The translations under genes and the position numbers were made by a program. The notes under the pieces were generated by a model. That model was not told the origin of the DNA. It was given only the letters and a program-made list of their open reading frames with translations, and made no database searches. A DNA stretch of 33,356 nt from Erythrobacter fulvus (GTDB lineage Bacteria > Pseudomonadota > Alphaproteobacteria > Sphingomonadales > Sphingomonadaceae): positions 1-33,356 of the forward strand of contig NZ_JAQQXQ010000016.1 in NCBI RefSeq assembly GCF_028595285.1. The letters are read 5' to 3'. Numbering within the stretch: position 1 is the first letter of the stretch; the number at the start of each line of letters is the position of its first letter. Positions 8,152 to 17,212 of the stretch are shown one piece after another.

Positions 8152-8924
8152 GCGCCTCGCTCCGCCGCGGCGAGTTCGCGCGCCAGCCAGATCACGTCGC
8201 GCGGCTGATCGAGCAGGTGCTGGCCGCTGTCGATGAACAGCGTCTCTCCGCTCTGCAGCGCCCCGTTAGCGAGGAACAGTGCGGCGTCGGCGATCTCGTC
8301 AGCGCCGGTCTTGCGGCCAAGCAGATTCATGCGGTGGGACAATTCGGTTTCCTCCTCGCTCTGGTCGTGGCTGGCGAGGATCGCACCGGGCGCGATGCCG
8401 TAGACCCGATCCTGTGGGCTGCGCGCGCCCTTGGCCAACATCCCGATGGTGGCAGCCAATGCGTGCTTGGACATGGTGTAGCTGAAGAAATCGGGATTGG
8501 TGTTCGCGATCTTCATGTCGGTGATCTGGATCACCGTGCGCGTCTGCGCGCTCGCCGCGTGGGCGAGAAACGTCTGGCTCATCCGGGCCGGGGCAAGGGC
8601 ATTGACCTGCATCGCTTGCCTGTACGTTCCCGGATCGAGCGCGGTTACAGCGTCGTAATGAAAAACCGATGCCGAGTTCACCAGACAGCGCCAGTCGGGC
8701 AGCCGGTTGGCGAGGCGCAGGATCGCGGCCACCGCTTCCTCGTCGTTCTCCAAATCAAAGTCGACAGTTTCGGCAGACGGGAGGGTGGCGGCGAGTTCGT
8801 CAGCCTGCGCGGCGGAGGATTTGTAATGGATCACCACGTGCCAGCCTGCGGCGGCGAACGCGCGGGTGATCGCACCGCCGATGCGGGTCGCCCCGCCGGT
8901 CACGAGAACGGCAGGGCGGGTCAT
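8148..8924 (-). CDS. SDR-family oxidoreductase, pteridine-reductase-like
   Basis: A short-chain dehydrogenase/reductase of 258 residues. The N-terminal cofactor loop is VTGGATRIGGAI (TGxxxxxG pattern), then NSASVFHYDAV in place of the usual NNAG, and a catalytic YTMSK. NSAS with an early GGA-RIG loop is typical of the pteridine reductase/FolM branch, so it may reduce dihydrobiopterin or dihydromonapterin with NADPH. The C-terminus LFIDSGQHL is standard. The gene heads a run with a 4-nt overlap into the cytochrome and then the molybdopterin oxidoreductase. A link between pterin chemistry and the Mo cofactor is tempting but is only inferred from the gene order. Substrate is uncertain. Confidence 0.82.
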   Translation of the reverse strand: MTRPAVLVTGGATRIGGAITRAFAAAGWHVVIHYKSSAAQADELAATLPSAETVDFDLENDEEAVAAILRLANRLPDWRCLVNSASVFHYDAVTALDPGTYRQAMQVNALAPARMSQTFLAHAASAQTRTVIQITDMKIANTNPDFFSYTMSKHALAATIGMLAKGARSPQDRVYGIAPGAILASHDQSEEETELSHRMNLLGRKTGADEIADAALFLANGALQSGETLFIDSGQHLLDQPRDVIWLARELAAAERGA

Positions 8925-9001
8925 GCGGGTCTGTCTTTCGGAATCAGCATCCTGTGGGGGCTAACAGCCCCACGGATGCGCTTCAATCGCGCAAGCGGCG
9001 A

Positions 9002-9373
9002 TCAGCGGCAGCGCAGTTCGCCGCGATCGATCTCACGCCCGATCAAACCGCCGGCAACGCCGCCGATGATCGCGCCCAGCGTCTTGTCGCGGGCAAGCTT
9101 GGCGCCGGCCAGTGCGCCCACGCCGGCGCCGATCACAAGGCCGGTGGTGCCATTGTCGCGGCGGCAATAATAGCGGCCGTCATCGCCGCGCCATACGCGG
9201 TCGTTGCGGCTCAGGCGACGCGGTTCGAGGTAGAAGCCGCGATCGTCATAGATGCGGGCTTGCTTGGCGCGCTTGCCCCAGGCGGGCGCGTGCGGCGGCG
9301 GGTCGGCCTGTGCCGGTGCAGCGAGGGGCAGCGTCATGGCACCCGCGGCGAAAATGATGGCGATCTTCTTCAT
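9002..9373 (-). CDS. Exported glycine-zipper (2TM) protein, copy A
   Basis: A 123-residue protein with a signal peptide (MKKIAIIFAAGAMTLPLAAPAQA). A basic, aromatic middle ends in RGDDGRYYCRRDNGTTG, and a C-terminal glycine zipper follows: GLVIGAGVGALAGAKLA and TLGAIIGGVAGGLIGREIDRG. Glycine-zipper proteins sit in or under the outer membrane; their role is poorly defined. The end, GREIDRGELRCR, closely matches GREIDRGGARCR in the neighbour at 9486, so the two are tandem paralogues 112 bp apart. Function is unknown beyond envelope association. Confidence 0.8.
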   Translation of the reverse strand: MKKIAIIFAAGAMTLPLAAPAQADPPPHAPAWGKRAKQARIYDDRGFYLEPRRLSRNDRVWRGDDGRYYCRRDNGTTGLVIGAGVGALAGAKLARDKTLGAIIGGVAGGLIGREIDRGELRCR

Positions 9374-9485
9374 GGCAGTCCCTTATTGCTTTCGCTGTCC
9401 CTACCAGAAATGGCCGGATGATGCTTGATTTGAAGTGAACACAGGCGGGCTGCCGTCGCCGCAACAGCCCGCCTTGTCGTATTCA

Positions 9486-9950
9486 TCAGCGGCAGCGCGC
9501 GCCGCCGCGGTCGATCTCCCGGCCCAGCAGGCCGCCGCCAACGGCTCCGAGAACCGTGCCGAGCGTCCGGTCGCCGCGCCGGTCGACCTCGCGGCCGATC
9601 AATGCGCCGACACCAGCACCAACCAGCAGGCCGACCGTGCCGTCATCACGGCGGCAGCGCCAGCGCCCGTCACGCCCCTGCCAGTAACGATCGCGCCCGC
9701 GGAAGCGGCGACCATCGTCCCAGTCGCGGTCGCGGTCACGTTCGCGCCAGCGGCGACGGTCACGACGGTCGCGCCAGTCGTCATCATCCCAGTCGCCGCC
9801 CCATGCGGCAACAGGTGCGAACGATAGGGCGCTGCTGTCATGCAGGCTGACCGAGACGGGCACGGGCGCAGCCCGCAGTTCTGCGGCCTGCGCAGGGGCG
9901 GCAAAGGCCGCCAGCGACCCGGCGGCGGCGATCAGGGCTAGGTGTTTCAT
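9486..9950 (-). CDS. Exported glycine-zipper (2TM) protein, copy B, with Arg/Asp-rich insert
   Basis: A 154-residue paralogue of the gene at 9002. The signal peptide is MKHLALIAAAGSLAAFAAPAQA. A highly charged region of alternating Arg, Asp and Trp occupies about residues 50-90 (DWDDDDWRDRRDRRRWRERD and on) and is absent from copy A. The shared part, RWRCRRDDGTVGLLVGAGVG through GREIDRGGARCR, forms the glycine zipper with two cysteines conserved between copies. The low-complexity insert may bind polyanions such as LPS or nucleic acid, which is speculative. Both genes are on the same strand and may be cotranscribed. Confidence 0.8.
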   Translation of the reverse strand: MKHLALIAAAGSLAAFAAPAQAAELRAAPVPVSVSLHDSSALSFAPVAAWGGDWDDDDWRDRRDRRRWRERDRDRDWDDGRRFRGRDRYWQGRDGRWRCRRDDGTVGLLVGAGVGALIGREVDRRGDRTLGTVLGAVGGGLLGREIDRGGARCR

Positions 9951-10083
9951 GTCTCGTTTCCCTTGTGGCGGCTCCCCGATGGAGCACGACCCTTTTCGTT
10001 CATCTAACTCGAACGCAGGATGAACGGCTTGTTGGGAAACAGCAGGCTTGGACGGATTGTGCCGTGTGTGCGGCGAAGCGTTG

Positions 10084-10722
10084 TCAGGCGCGTTTTGCGG
10101 CTGCTTTTTTACGCCAATTCAATGCGAGAGGGGCCAGTTCGGCCAATTCCGAAAGCTCCGTCCCGGTCGCCTTGCCGCCCAGCAGCGCGGCGAATACGCG
10201 CGCCACGCTCCAATCGCTTGCGCCCCGTGTGATCAACTCCAGCGAATCGCCCGCAGCGACCTCGCCTGTCTCGATCACACGGAAATACCAGCCGCTGCGC
10301 CCCGTCTTGACGATCCGCGCGACCATGCCCTTGCTGCCGAAGCGGTGTTCGATCTTCCAGCATGGCTGGCGCGGCTGGCTGACTTCGATGACGGCGCTGC
10401 CCAGCTGGAAGCGGTCGCCGATATGGACCATGTCCTCCGTCAGGCCGCGCACGGCGAGGTTTGATCCGAAGCCGCCCGGTTCATCGAGCGCGGGATGATC
10501 GCCGATTTCGCCGCGCCACCAGTCGTGGTGATCGAGCGGGTAGAGATGCAGCGCCATTTCCGGCCCGCCATGAACGCGGCGGTCGGCCTGTTCGTCGGGG
10601 GCGAGACCGTCTGTGAATACCTGAACCCGGCCTTCGCGCGGACGTTTCATGATCGCGCTGGTTTCCGCGCCGTTGAAGGGGCGGGCGGTGCCGGTGCAGA
10701 CGGCTTCGATCACGTGTTTCAT
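10084..10722 (-). CDS. MOSC domain protein (YiiM-like)
   Basis: A 212-residue cytoplasmic protein with a MOSC (Mo-cofactor sulfurase C-terminal) domain. The N-terminal beta region with GLAPDEQADRRVHGGPEMALHLYP is typical, as is FGSNLAVRGLTEDMVHIGDRFQLG. The conserved cysteine is C121 in SQPRQPCWKIEHRFG. YiiM relatives reduce N-hydroxylated compounds using the molybdenum cofactor. The ATG overlaps the stop of the upstream methyltransferase by 4 nt, so it is the last gene of the rlmN run. A second molybdenum-linked gene 2.6 kb from the oxidoreductase is noted, but the two are in separate transcripts. Confidence 0.85.
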   Translation of the reverse strand: MKHVIEAVCTGTARPFNGAETSAIMKRPREGRVQVFTDGLAPDEQADRRVHGGPEMALHLYPLDHHDWWRGEIGDHPALDEPGGFGSNLAVRGLTEDMVHIGDRFQLGSAVIEVSQPRQPCWKIEHRFGSKGMVARIVKTGRSGWYFRVIETGEVAAGDSLELITRGASDWSVARVFAALLGGKATGTELSELAELAPLALNWRKKAAAKRA

Positions 10723-11312
10723 GGCTTGCTCACGATAAGGTCGATCCAGTCGCGCTGGGTGCCGTCGCTCGCCTTGCCGGCATAGGTGTCGCGGCTCCGG
10801 ATGATGAAACCGGCATCGGTATAGGCCGCGATCAGCCAGTCGGACGAGGGAAAATTGTGGAGCCGCCCCAACAGGTCACGCCCCTCTCCTTCGCCCAGCT
10901 TGAAGCTTGCGAAGTGCCATCCGCCCGGCGCCAACGCGCGGTTGATGCGGGCGAGGACATCGGGAAGCGCGTCACGCGGGCAATGCAGAAGGCTGGCCTG
11001 CGCCCAGACGCCGGCATATTCGCCGACGGCGTCAAGTTCGTGGAAGGCCATGACCCTTGCGCCGAGATCGAAGGCCTCGTTGGCGCGCGCGACGAGGGCG
11101 GGGGTGGCATCGGTTGCGTCGATCATGAAGCCGCGCTGGCGGATATAAGCCGCATCGCGCCCGCCGCCGCAGCCGAGTTCGAGTACGCGCGCGCCCGGCG
11201 AAAGACGGTCGAGGAAGGCATCAAGCTGATGGCTGTGGCGTTCGCCCGAATGGAACACCCAATGCGGCGCGCGCTCTTGGTAGAACGCGATCGTCGCCGG
11301 ATCGGTGCTCAC
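10719..11312 (-). CDS. Class I SAM-dependent methyltransferase
   Basis: A 197-residue enzyme with a Rossmann-type SAM-binding fold. Motif I is [17 protein letters not shown] near residues 40-55, followed by [16 protein letters not shown] and [13 protein letters not shown], then [13 protein letters not shown]. The frame is open to 11498, but that extension overlaps rlmN and has no family content. The GTG at 11312 gives a GTGA overlap with the rlmN stop and begins [17 protein letters not shown], a normal start for this group. The Tellurite-resistance TehB-like branch is possible. The substrate cannot be told; it is coupled to rlmN upstream and the MOSC gene downstream. Confidence 0.82.
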   Translation of the reverse strand: MSTDPATIAFYQERAPHWVFHSGERHSHQLDAFLDRLSPGARVLELGCGGGRDAAYIRQRGFMIDATDATPALVARANEAFDLGARVMAFHELDAVGEYAGVWAQASLLHCPRDALPDVLARINRALAPGGWHFASFKLGEGEGRDLLGRLHNFPSSDWLIAAYTDAGFIIRSRDTYAGKASDGTQRDWIDLIVSKP

Positions 11313-12568
11313 GCGCCCTGGGCTGCTGCCGCCGCTGCTTCGCGGTCGCGCTGGGCGCGGCTCTTTTTCTCGGCAGCGGTTTTGAGCTGACCGCAGGCCG
11401 CGTCGATATCGCGCCCGCGCGGGGTGCGCACCGGCGCGCTGATGCCGCCCTGGAACACGATTTCCGAAAAGGCGCGGATGCGCTCGGGCGTCGAACATTC
11501 ATAGCCCGCGCCCGGCCACGGATTGAACGGGATCAGGTTGACCTTGGCGGGCAGGTTATAGGCCTTGAGCAGCCGGACCAGCTCGCGCGCGTCGTCGTCG
11601 CTGTCGTTCTTGTCCTTGATCATCACATATTCGAAGGTGATGCGGCGCGCATTGCTTGCGCCCGGATAGTCGGCGCAGGCCTGCAGCAGTTCCTCGATCC
11701 CGTATTTGCGGTTCAAGGGCACCAGCTCGTCGCGCACGTCCTTGCGAACGCCGTGCAGGGACACCGCGAGATTCACCCCGATCTCCTCGCCGCAGCGTTC
11801 CATCATCGGTATCACGCCGCTGGTGGACAGCGTGATGCGGCGCTTTGACAGGGCAAGACCGTCGCCATCCATCACCAACGTCAGCGCATCGCGCACATGG
11901 TCGAAATTATACAGCGGCTCGCCCATGCCCATCATCACGATGTTGGTGAGCAGGCGTCCGTCGGCGGTGTAGTGGCCGGCCTCGTCATCTTCGTCGATCA
12001 CGTCGGCGTCGGATACCATCGTGCCGCGCGGCCATTCGCCCAAAGCATCGCGCGCCAGCATCACCTGCCCCACGATCTCGCCCGGCGTAAGGTTGCGCAC
12101 CAGCTTCATCGTGCCGGTGTGGCAGAACGAGCAATTGAGCGTGCAGCCGACCTGCGAGGAAACGCACAGCGTGCCGCGCGTCTCGTCGGGGATGAAGACC
12201 ATTTCGAAGTCGTGGCCATCGGCGGTGCGCAGCAGCCACTTGCGGGTGCCGTCTGTCGAATGCTGGGCCTCGACCACTTGCGGGCGGCCGATCACGAAGC
12301 GTTCCGCCAGCCACGGGCGCATCGGCTTGGCAATGTCGGTCATCGCCTCGAAATCGGTGACGCCGCGGTGATAGAGCCAGTGAAACACCTGCTTGGCGCG
12401 CAGCTTGGCCGCCTTGGCATCCAGACCGGCTTCCTCGAACAGTTCGCGGATGCGCGGCAGGGGCAGACCGATAAGGTCAATGCGGCCATCGGCGCGCGGC
12501 GTGATGTCGCGCGCGGCGGGAACCGGGTCAACGAGGCCCGGAATGGTCATGAGTGCGGTATCGGCCAT
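11309..12568 (-). CDS. rlmN: 23S rRNA (A2503-C2)/tRNA (A37-C2) methyltransferase RlmN
   Basis: A radical-SAM enzyme that methylates C2 of A2503 in 23S rRNA and A37 in some tRNAs. The iron-sulfur motif CX3CX2C is C142-C146-C149 ([13 protein letters not shown]). Also present are [30 protein letters not shown] and the C-terminal [16 protein letters not shown] with the second reactive cysteine. I choose the ATG at 12568 ([11 protein letters not shown]), giving 419 residues; the frame is open to 12601, and the start is not fixed by a clear ribosome site. The C-terminal Lys/Arg/Ala-rich tail is longer than in enterics. It heads a coupled run with the methyltransferase and MOSC genes. Confidence 0.96.
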   Translation of the reverse strand: MADTALMTIPGLVDPVPAARDITPRADGRIDLIGLPLPRIRELFEEAGLDAKAAKLRAKQVFHWLYHRGVTDFEAMTDIAKPMRPWLAERFVIGRPQVVEAQHSTDGTRKWLLRTADGHDFEMVFIPDETRGTLCVSSQVGCTLNCSFCHTGTMKLVRNLTPGEIVGQVMLARDALGEWPRGTMVSDADVIDEDDEAGHYTADGRLLTNIVMMGMGEPLYNFDHVRDALTLVMDGDGLALSKRRITLSTSGVIPMMERCGEEIGVNLAVSLHGVRKDVRDELVPLNRKYGIEELLQACADYPGASNARRITFEYVMIKDKNDSDDDARELVRLLKAYNLPAKVNLIPFNPWPGAGYECSTPERIRAFSEIVFQGGISAPVRTPRGRDIDAACGQLKTAAEKKSRAQRDREAAAAAAQGA

Positions 12569-12609
12569 GGGTGCGCGGCCATATAGTCGCACGCGCGGCA
12601 TTTGACCAG

Positions 12610-13086
12610 TCAGCTACGCTTGGCGCACCCGACGGTTGCAGCGTCGATCGCCGTGGCCACACCGGAAAGAGCGTAGCGGTCGGAAAAATTGCCGCCTTTG
12701 GCGCTGCGGGCCGAAACGCTCATCCGCGATGCGGAACGCAGCGCTGCGACGATCGCGGCATCATCGCCAGGGTTTTTCGTCCAGGCATTGCGTCCCTTGG
12801 CGACCAGATCGAAACGCTTGCCGCCGAGCGCGAGGCGAACCGCGCTCTTGTCCGCGACCTCGCGCGAAAGGACGATGTGCACCACGCCGCGCACTTTCCT
12901 GTCCGGCCATGTGGATACCGTCGCATAGGCGGGGGCGGGGGGGCTTCCTTGTGCCTTGGCAATGGCATAGCAGCGCTGCGGCTTGTCATCGCGGAAAGCG
13001 GCCCATTGGTCAAAGACGCCAAGACTTTCGCGCGCAGCCAAAGGCGCGGCCAGTGCAAACAGGAAAAGAGCTACGAGCCTAGTCAT
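12610..13086 (-). CDS. Invasion-associated locus B (IalB) family protein
   Basis: A 158-residue exported protein. The signal peptide is [20 protein letters not shown]. The IalB-family core includes [21 protein letters not shown] and a late cysteine in TVGCAKRS; the two cysteines may form a disulfide. The family is named from Bartonella invasion, but it is widespread in free-living alphaproteobacteria, so no virulence role is implied. The start overlaps the end of greB by 8 nt, and the gap to rlmN downstream is 41 nt, so it belongs to the slt-greB-ialB-rlmN run. Molecular function is unknown. Confidence 0.85.
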   Translation of the reverse strand: MTRLVALFLFALAAPLAARESLGVFDQWAAFRDDKPQRCYAIAKAQGSPPAPAYATVSTWPDRKVRGVVHIVLSREVADKSAVRLALGGKRFDLVAKGRNAWTKNPGDDAAIVAALRSASRMSVSARSAKGGNFSDRYALSGVATAIDAATVGCAKRS

Positions 13087-13561
13087 AGGTGATCGTCAGC
13101 ACTTCCCATTCCTTCGTGCCCGAGGGAAGGCTGACAACGCGCAAATCCCCGACGGAGGCGCCGCGCAAGGCGCGCGCGAGGGGGGAATTCCAGCCGATCC
13201 GGCCCGCGCCGGCTTCAGCCTCGTCATCGCCCACCAGCTGCACGGTCTGGCGGTTGTCGTCCTCGTCGGCGATCTCCACCCGTGCGCCGAAGAACACGCG
13301 ATTGCGATCGACCTGTGTGCCCGGATCGACCACGCGCAGCACCTTCATCCGGCGGGCGAGATGGGCAAGCTCGCGGTCGATCTCGCGCATTTTCTTGCGG
13401 CCGTAGAGATAATCGCCGTTCTCGCTGCGATCGCCATTGCCCGCCGCCCAGCTGACGATTTCGACGATCGCGGGGCGTTCGGTGCCCAGCAAATGATCAT
13501 AGCGCGCCTTCAGCGCAGCATAGCCTGCGGGCGTGATCGGCGGACCCGGTTTGATCGACAT
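13079..13561 (-). CDS. greB: Transcription elongation factor GreB
   Basis: A 160-residue factor that enters the RNA polymerase secondary channel and stimulates cleavage of backtracked transcripts. The N-terminal coiled coil carries GNGDRSENGDYLYGRKKMRE, a GreB signature with the acidic tip; GreA differs here. A C-terminal FKBP-like domain follows, with VQLVGDDEAE and GWNSPLARALRGASVGD. It starts with an ATG 12 nt after the slt stop and overlaps ialB by 8 nt, so it is translated within that operon. Confidence 0.93.
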   Translation of the reverse strand: MSIKPGPPITPAGYAALKARYDHLLGTERPAIVEIVSWAAGNGDRSENGDYLYGRKKMREIDRELAHLARRMKVLRVVDPGTQVDRNRVFFGARVEIADEDDNRQTVQLVGDDEAEAGAGRIGWNSPLARALRGASVGDLRVVSLPSGTKEWEVLTITYD

Positions 13562-13573
13562 TAAGCGAAAGGA

Positions 13574-15544
13574 TCAGCGCAGGAAGGTGTTGATCGGACG
13601 CGGCAATCCGGCCTCACGCGGATACATGTGCGAATATGTCACCGCATTGCCGATAACGCGCATGATGTAATAGCGGGTCTCGAAATTGGCCGGGATCTTC
13701 TCGACCCAGGTGACCCAGTCGATCTCGCCGCGGCGCGGATCGCCGTTCAGCCGCAGCCATTCGTTCACGCGCCCGGGGCCAGCGTTATAGGCACCCACGG
13801 CCAGCGGATAGGCACCGCCGTAATAACTCATCATCCGGGCGAAATAGGCATCGCCCAGCTGGATGTTGTAGCTCGGCGATCCGGTCAGGTCGGCGGAGAG
13901 ATATTGCACGCCCAGCTTGCCCGCCTGTTCGCGTGCGGTGCCCGGCATAAGCTGCATCACGCCGCGTGCACCGGCGTGGGATACGCGGGTGCGATCGAAT
14001 TCGCTTTCCTGACGGCTGATGGCGTGGACCATGGTCCAGTCATTGACCACCGGGGTGGCGATGGTGGGAAATCCGATCCGTTCGAACCCGGCAAGCCCGT
14101 GCTCGCCCGCCTTCATTCCGATCACCACGGCCATTTCGTTAAGCCCGGTTTCGGCGGCAAGCTGGGCGGCCATGGTCAGTTCCTGCGGCGTATCGGCCGC
14201 GTCCCCCAGCGCCTCGAAGAAGCGCCGCTCGGTGCGCCAGTCGCGGCGGTTGGCAGCGAGCGTGCGGATTGCCTTGACCAGCGGATCAGCATCGAAGGCG
14301 GCGCGCGCTTCGGCGCTGATCGCGACGTCGGGAAGGGCTTCGAAGGACGGCATGTTCTGCCCCAGCGCGGCAATCGCGAGCTGTCCGTAATAGTAATGCG
14401 GCCATTGCGCAGCCATGTCGAAATAGGCTTTCGCTGCCGCTTCGTTGCCCGCCTGGCGCGCGGCGCGGCCCGCCCAGTAATAGCCTTTGGCCTTGGTCAA
14501 AGGCGTGCGCGCGGCATCGCCGTAACGCTGGAACAATGGCGCGGCCATTGCCCCGTCACCGAGGTTCCACAGCGCCTTGGTGCCGCCCAGCCAGACAAGG
14601 TCGGTATACCGATCGCGCAGCGTGAAGGAGAGCTGTGATATGTCGGTGCCGGGCGCGAACAATTCGTCCACCCGGCCCGCGATCTGCGCCGCCTCGCGCG
14701 ATCCTGCCGCCTTGGCGACCGCGAGCATATCGCCGACGAATTCCTCGGCATCCGCGGCGGGCCGGGCGAGGGCGGGGCCGTTGGCCAGCAACCGCACCGC
14801 TTCACCCGTCTGGCGGGTGGCGCGCAGGTAATTCACGAGATTGAAGACATAGCCCGCATCGCTCAGCGCATCCGCCGGCACGGCCAGCCCCGCTTCCTCG
14901 GGCCGCGTGCCGCGCAGCAGCGCCAGCCGGGCGAGGGCCAGAGGCCGGTCGGCTTCGGCAAGGTTCACCACCTGCCGCGCCGCCGCGTCGGCATTGCTCT
15001 GCCACAGCAGCGCATCCATGCGCGCTGCATGATCTGCTGCAGTGAATTGCGAACCGTAAAGGCCGACCAGATAGAGTTCGGCTGGATCGCTCATCCCGCC
15101 GCCGCGCCATGCCTTGCGCGCTTCTTCGAACGCCTCGGGCCGCTGTGCGCCTGCCAGCGCCAGTGCGTAACGCGCCCGCGCCGGATTGGTCAGCGGCGGG
15201 TTGGCTGCGAAATAGCGCAGCAGATCGGCCTGCGTCGGCGCCTCTGCGTCCAGCGCCTTTTCCGCCCGCAGGCGCAGGATCTCGGCTCGCGGGAAGGAGG
15301 GGTAGGCCAGCACAAAACCGCCATAATCGGCAAAGCCCAGTTCGCGATTGGCTTGAAGCACTTCCCAGCGTGCCAGGGCTGCGTCCATCGCGCCCGGTTG
15401 ACGGGCGACCAGATCGCTCGTCCCGGCGGGCTGCATATAGCCTTGGGCTGCCAGAGGCAGCGCCAGCCCGCCAAGCGCCAGCACCATTCCGGTGAGCGTC
15501 AGGCGGCGAGACTTTTGCAGGGGCATGAGGACCATGCTGGACAT
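13574..15544 (-). CDS. slt: Soluble lytic murein transglycosylase (Slt-type)
   Basis: A 656-residue periplasmic enzyme that cleaves peptidoglycan to 1,6-anhydromuropeptides. The N-terminal signal segment (LTLTGMVLALGGLALPLAAQG) is followed by a long helical superhelix with repeated Ala-rich helices. The C-terminal lysozyme-like SLT domain starts near residue 500. Catalytic glutamate E513 lies in ISRQESEFDR, followed by HAGARGVMQLMPGTA, then YYGGAYPLAVGAYNAGPGRV and ANFETRYYIMRV. Alternative starts at M4 and M7 exist. It is divergent from dapA across 98 bp and heads the leftward greB-ialB-rlmN run. Confidence 0.94.
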   Translation of the reverse strand: MSSMVLMPLQKSRRLTLTGMVLALGGLALPLAAQGYMQPAGTSDLVARQPGAMDAALARWEVLQANRELGFADYGGFVLAYPSFPRAEILRLRAEKALDAEAPTQADLLRYFAANPPLTNPARARYALALAGAQRPEAFEEARKAWRGGGMSDPAELYLVGLYGSQFTAADHAARMDALLWQSNADAAARQVVNLAEADRPLALARLALLRGTRPEEAGLAVPADALSDAGYVFNLVNYLRATRQTGEAVRLLANGPALARPAADAEEFVGDMLAVAKAAGSREAAQIAGRVDELFAPGTDISQLSFTLRDRYTDLVWLGGTKALWNLGDGAMAAPLFQRYGDAARTPLTKAKGYYWAGRAARQAGNEAAAKAYFDMAAQWPHYYYGQLAIAALGQNMPSFEALPDVAISAEARAAFDADPLVKAIRTLAANRRDWRTERRFFEALGDAADTPQELTMAAQLAAETGLNEMAVVIGMKAGEHGLAGFERIGFPTIATPVVNDWTMVHAISRQESEFDRTRVSHAGARGVMQLMPGTAREQAGKLGVQYLSADLTGSPSYNIQLGDAYFARMMSYYGGAYPLAVGAYNAGPGRVNEWLRLNGDPRRGEIDWVTWVEKIPANFETRYYIMRVIGNAVTYSHMYPREAGLPRPINTFLR

Positions 15545-15582
15545 AGTGCCGATCGGCTCCTTAGTAGGCGCTTAACAGGTGC

Positions 15583-15604
15583 GCGCGGATTCCACTATCC
15601 GCGC
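15583..15604. promoter_or_regulatory. Inverted repeat in the slt/dapA divergent promoter region
   Basis: GCGCGGAT (15583-15590) and ATCCGCGC (15597-15604) form a perfect 8-bp inverted repeat with a 6-nt loop, midway between the two starts. It could be an operator or an mRNA hairpin in the dapA leader. No regulator is suggested by the sequence. Confidence 0.35.
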
Positions 15605-15642
15605 TGCCTTCGCAGTCTAATGGTCATAACAGGACAAAAGCA

Positions 15643-16530
15643 ATGTTCAGCGGATCGATACCCGCTCTGGTGACTCCTTTTCGCGGCGGAGCGTTCGACG
15701 AGCCGGCCTTCCGGCGGCTGGTCGATTGGCAGATCGAGAATGGCAGCGCCGCGCTGGTGCCCTGCGGCACGACGGGTGAGGCTTCGACCCTGTCCAATGC
15801 CGAACATCACCGCGTGATCGAGGTCTGCATCGAACAGGCGGCAGGCCGCGTTCCGGTGATCGCGGGTTGCGGCTCCAACGATACACGCAACGCGCAACTG
15901 CACATGAACTTTGCCAAGAAGGCCGGCGCGGCCGCGGGCCTGTGTGTGGCGCCATATTACAACCGTCCGAGCCAGCGCGGGCTGATCGCCCATTTCAGCT
16001 ATCTGGCTGAAAACTGCGAACTGCCGATCGTGCTCTACAACGTGCCTGCGCGCACGGTGACCGACATTCTCGACGATACGGTGGTGGAACTGGTCACCAA
16101 GTATCCCGACCGGATCATCGCCATCAAGGATGCAAGCGGCGATCTGTCGCGCGTCGCCGATCACCGCATGGGCATCGGCCGCGACTTCTGCCAGCTTTCG
16201 GGCAATGACGAATTGTGGCTTCCGCACGCCGCCGCCGGGGGCAGAGGGTGCATTTCGGTGACCGCCAATGTCGCGCCTGCGCTGTGCGCCGAATTTCACG
16301 AGGCGATCGCCGCCAACGAGCTGAAGAAGGCGCGGCAGCTCAATGATCGCCTGTTTCCGCTGCATTATGCAATGTTCTCCGACGCTTCACCGGCCCCGGT
16401 CAAATATGCGCTGTCGCGCGTGCACGACTGGATCGAGCCCGAAGTGCGCCTGCCGCTGGTCGAATGTTCGGACGAGGCCAAGCGGGCGGTGGACGAGGCG
16501 CTGGTTCTCGCCGGCGTGCTGCCTGCCTAA
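15643..16530 (+). CDS. dapA: 4-hydroxy-tetrahydrodipicolinate synthase
   Basis: Condenses pyruvate with aspartate semialdehyde, the first committed step of lysine and diaminopimelate synthesis, in the cytoplasm. A TIM-barrel of 295 residues. VPCGTTGEASTLS binds substrate, LYNVPART holds the catalytic tyrosine, and the Schiff-base lysine is K162 in IAIKDASGDL. SGNDELWLPHAAAGGRGCISVTAN closes the barrel. An AGGAC site lies before the ATG. It is followed 45 bp later by smpB on the same strand. Confidence 0.96.
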   Translation: MFSGSIPALVTPFRGGAFDEPAFRRLVDWQIENGSAALVPCGTTGEASTLSNAEHHRVIEVCIEQAAGRVPVIAGCGSNDTRNAQLHMNFAKKAGAAAGLCVAPYYNRPSQRGLIAHFSYLAENCELPIVLYNVPARTVTDILDDTVVELVTKYPDRIIAIKDASGDLSRVADHRMGIGRDFCQLSGNDELWLPHAAAGGRGCISVTANVAPALCAEFHEAIAANELKKARQLNDRLFPLHYAMFSDASPAPVKYALSRVHDWIEPEVRLPLVECSDEAKRAVDEALVLAGVLPA

Positions 16531-16575
16531 ACCCCCTCGCTTTTTCGCTCCCGTGCGCCTACATCGCGCGGCCTT

Positions 16576-17058
16576 ATGGCACGCCCCAAACCCGTAACCT
16601 TCGACAAGCTCAAGACCGTCGCCGAAAACCGTCGTGCGCGCTTCGATTATCATGTCGAGGACGTGTACGAGGCGGGGCTGATGCTGTCGGGCACCGAGGT
16701 CAAGGCGCTGCGCGCAGGCGAAGCGAGCATTGCCGAAAGCTATGCCGAGGTGCGCGATGGCGAGGTGTGGCTGGTGAACGCCAACATCCCCGAATACAGC
16801 CACGGCAACCGGCTCAACCACGAACCGCGCCGTCCGCGCAAACTGCTGCTGCACGAGCGCGAGATCGACAAGCTGTTCGGCGCGGTCGAGCGCAAGGGCA
16901 TGACGCTGGTGCCGCTGTCGATCTATTTCAACCGCACCGGCCGCGCGAAGGTCGAACTGGCGCTAGCCAAGGGCAAGCAGACGCATGACAAGCGCGCGAG
17001 TATCAAGGAACGCGACTGGAAGCGCGACAAGGCACGGCTGATGCGGGAGAAAGGGTGA
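16576..17058 (+). CDS. smpB: SsrA-binding protein SmpB
   Basis: Binds tmRNA and delivers it to stalled ribosomes in trans-translation. Its 160 residues fit the family. The N-terminus, [20 protein letters not shown], is followed by [22 protein letters not shown], then [19 protein letters not shown] and [22 protein letters not shown]. The basic C-terminal tail [18 protein letters not shown] enters the decoding centre. The tmRNA gene is not in the window. A GGTCGCGACC palindrome followed by A-rich sequence lies just after the stop and may end the dapA-smpB transcript. Confidence 0.96.
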   Translation: MARPKPVTFDKLKTVAENRRARFDYHVEDVYEAGLMLSGTEVKALRAGEASIAESYAEVRDGEVWLVNANIPEYSHGNRLNHEPRRPRKLLLHEREIDKLFGAVERKGMTLVPLSIYFNRTGRAKVELALAKGKQTHDKRASIKERDWKRDKARLMREKG

Positions 17059-17212
17059 CGGTCGCGACCGAAAAAATTCACGGTTTCCGGCGGATTCACC
17101 TACTGGTCAGAAACATCTTGCTACCCATATTACGCCCAACGATGACCCTCACGATCCCAGCCTTTCCATGCATGTGTGCCGCTGCGCCCGCGCGCCCGGG
17201 AAGGTTGCGCCC

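Noticed and set aside
10719..11498. Longer form of the SAM methyltransferase starting at 11498
   Set aside because: The extra 62 residues overlap the rlmN coding region and look like out-of-frame translation; the GTG at 11312 gives a 4-nt coupled start.
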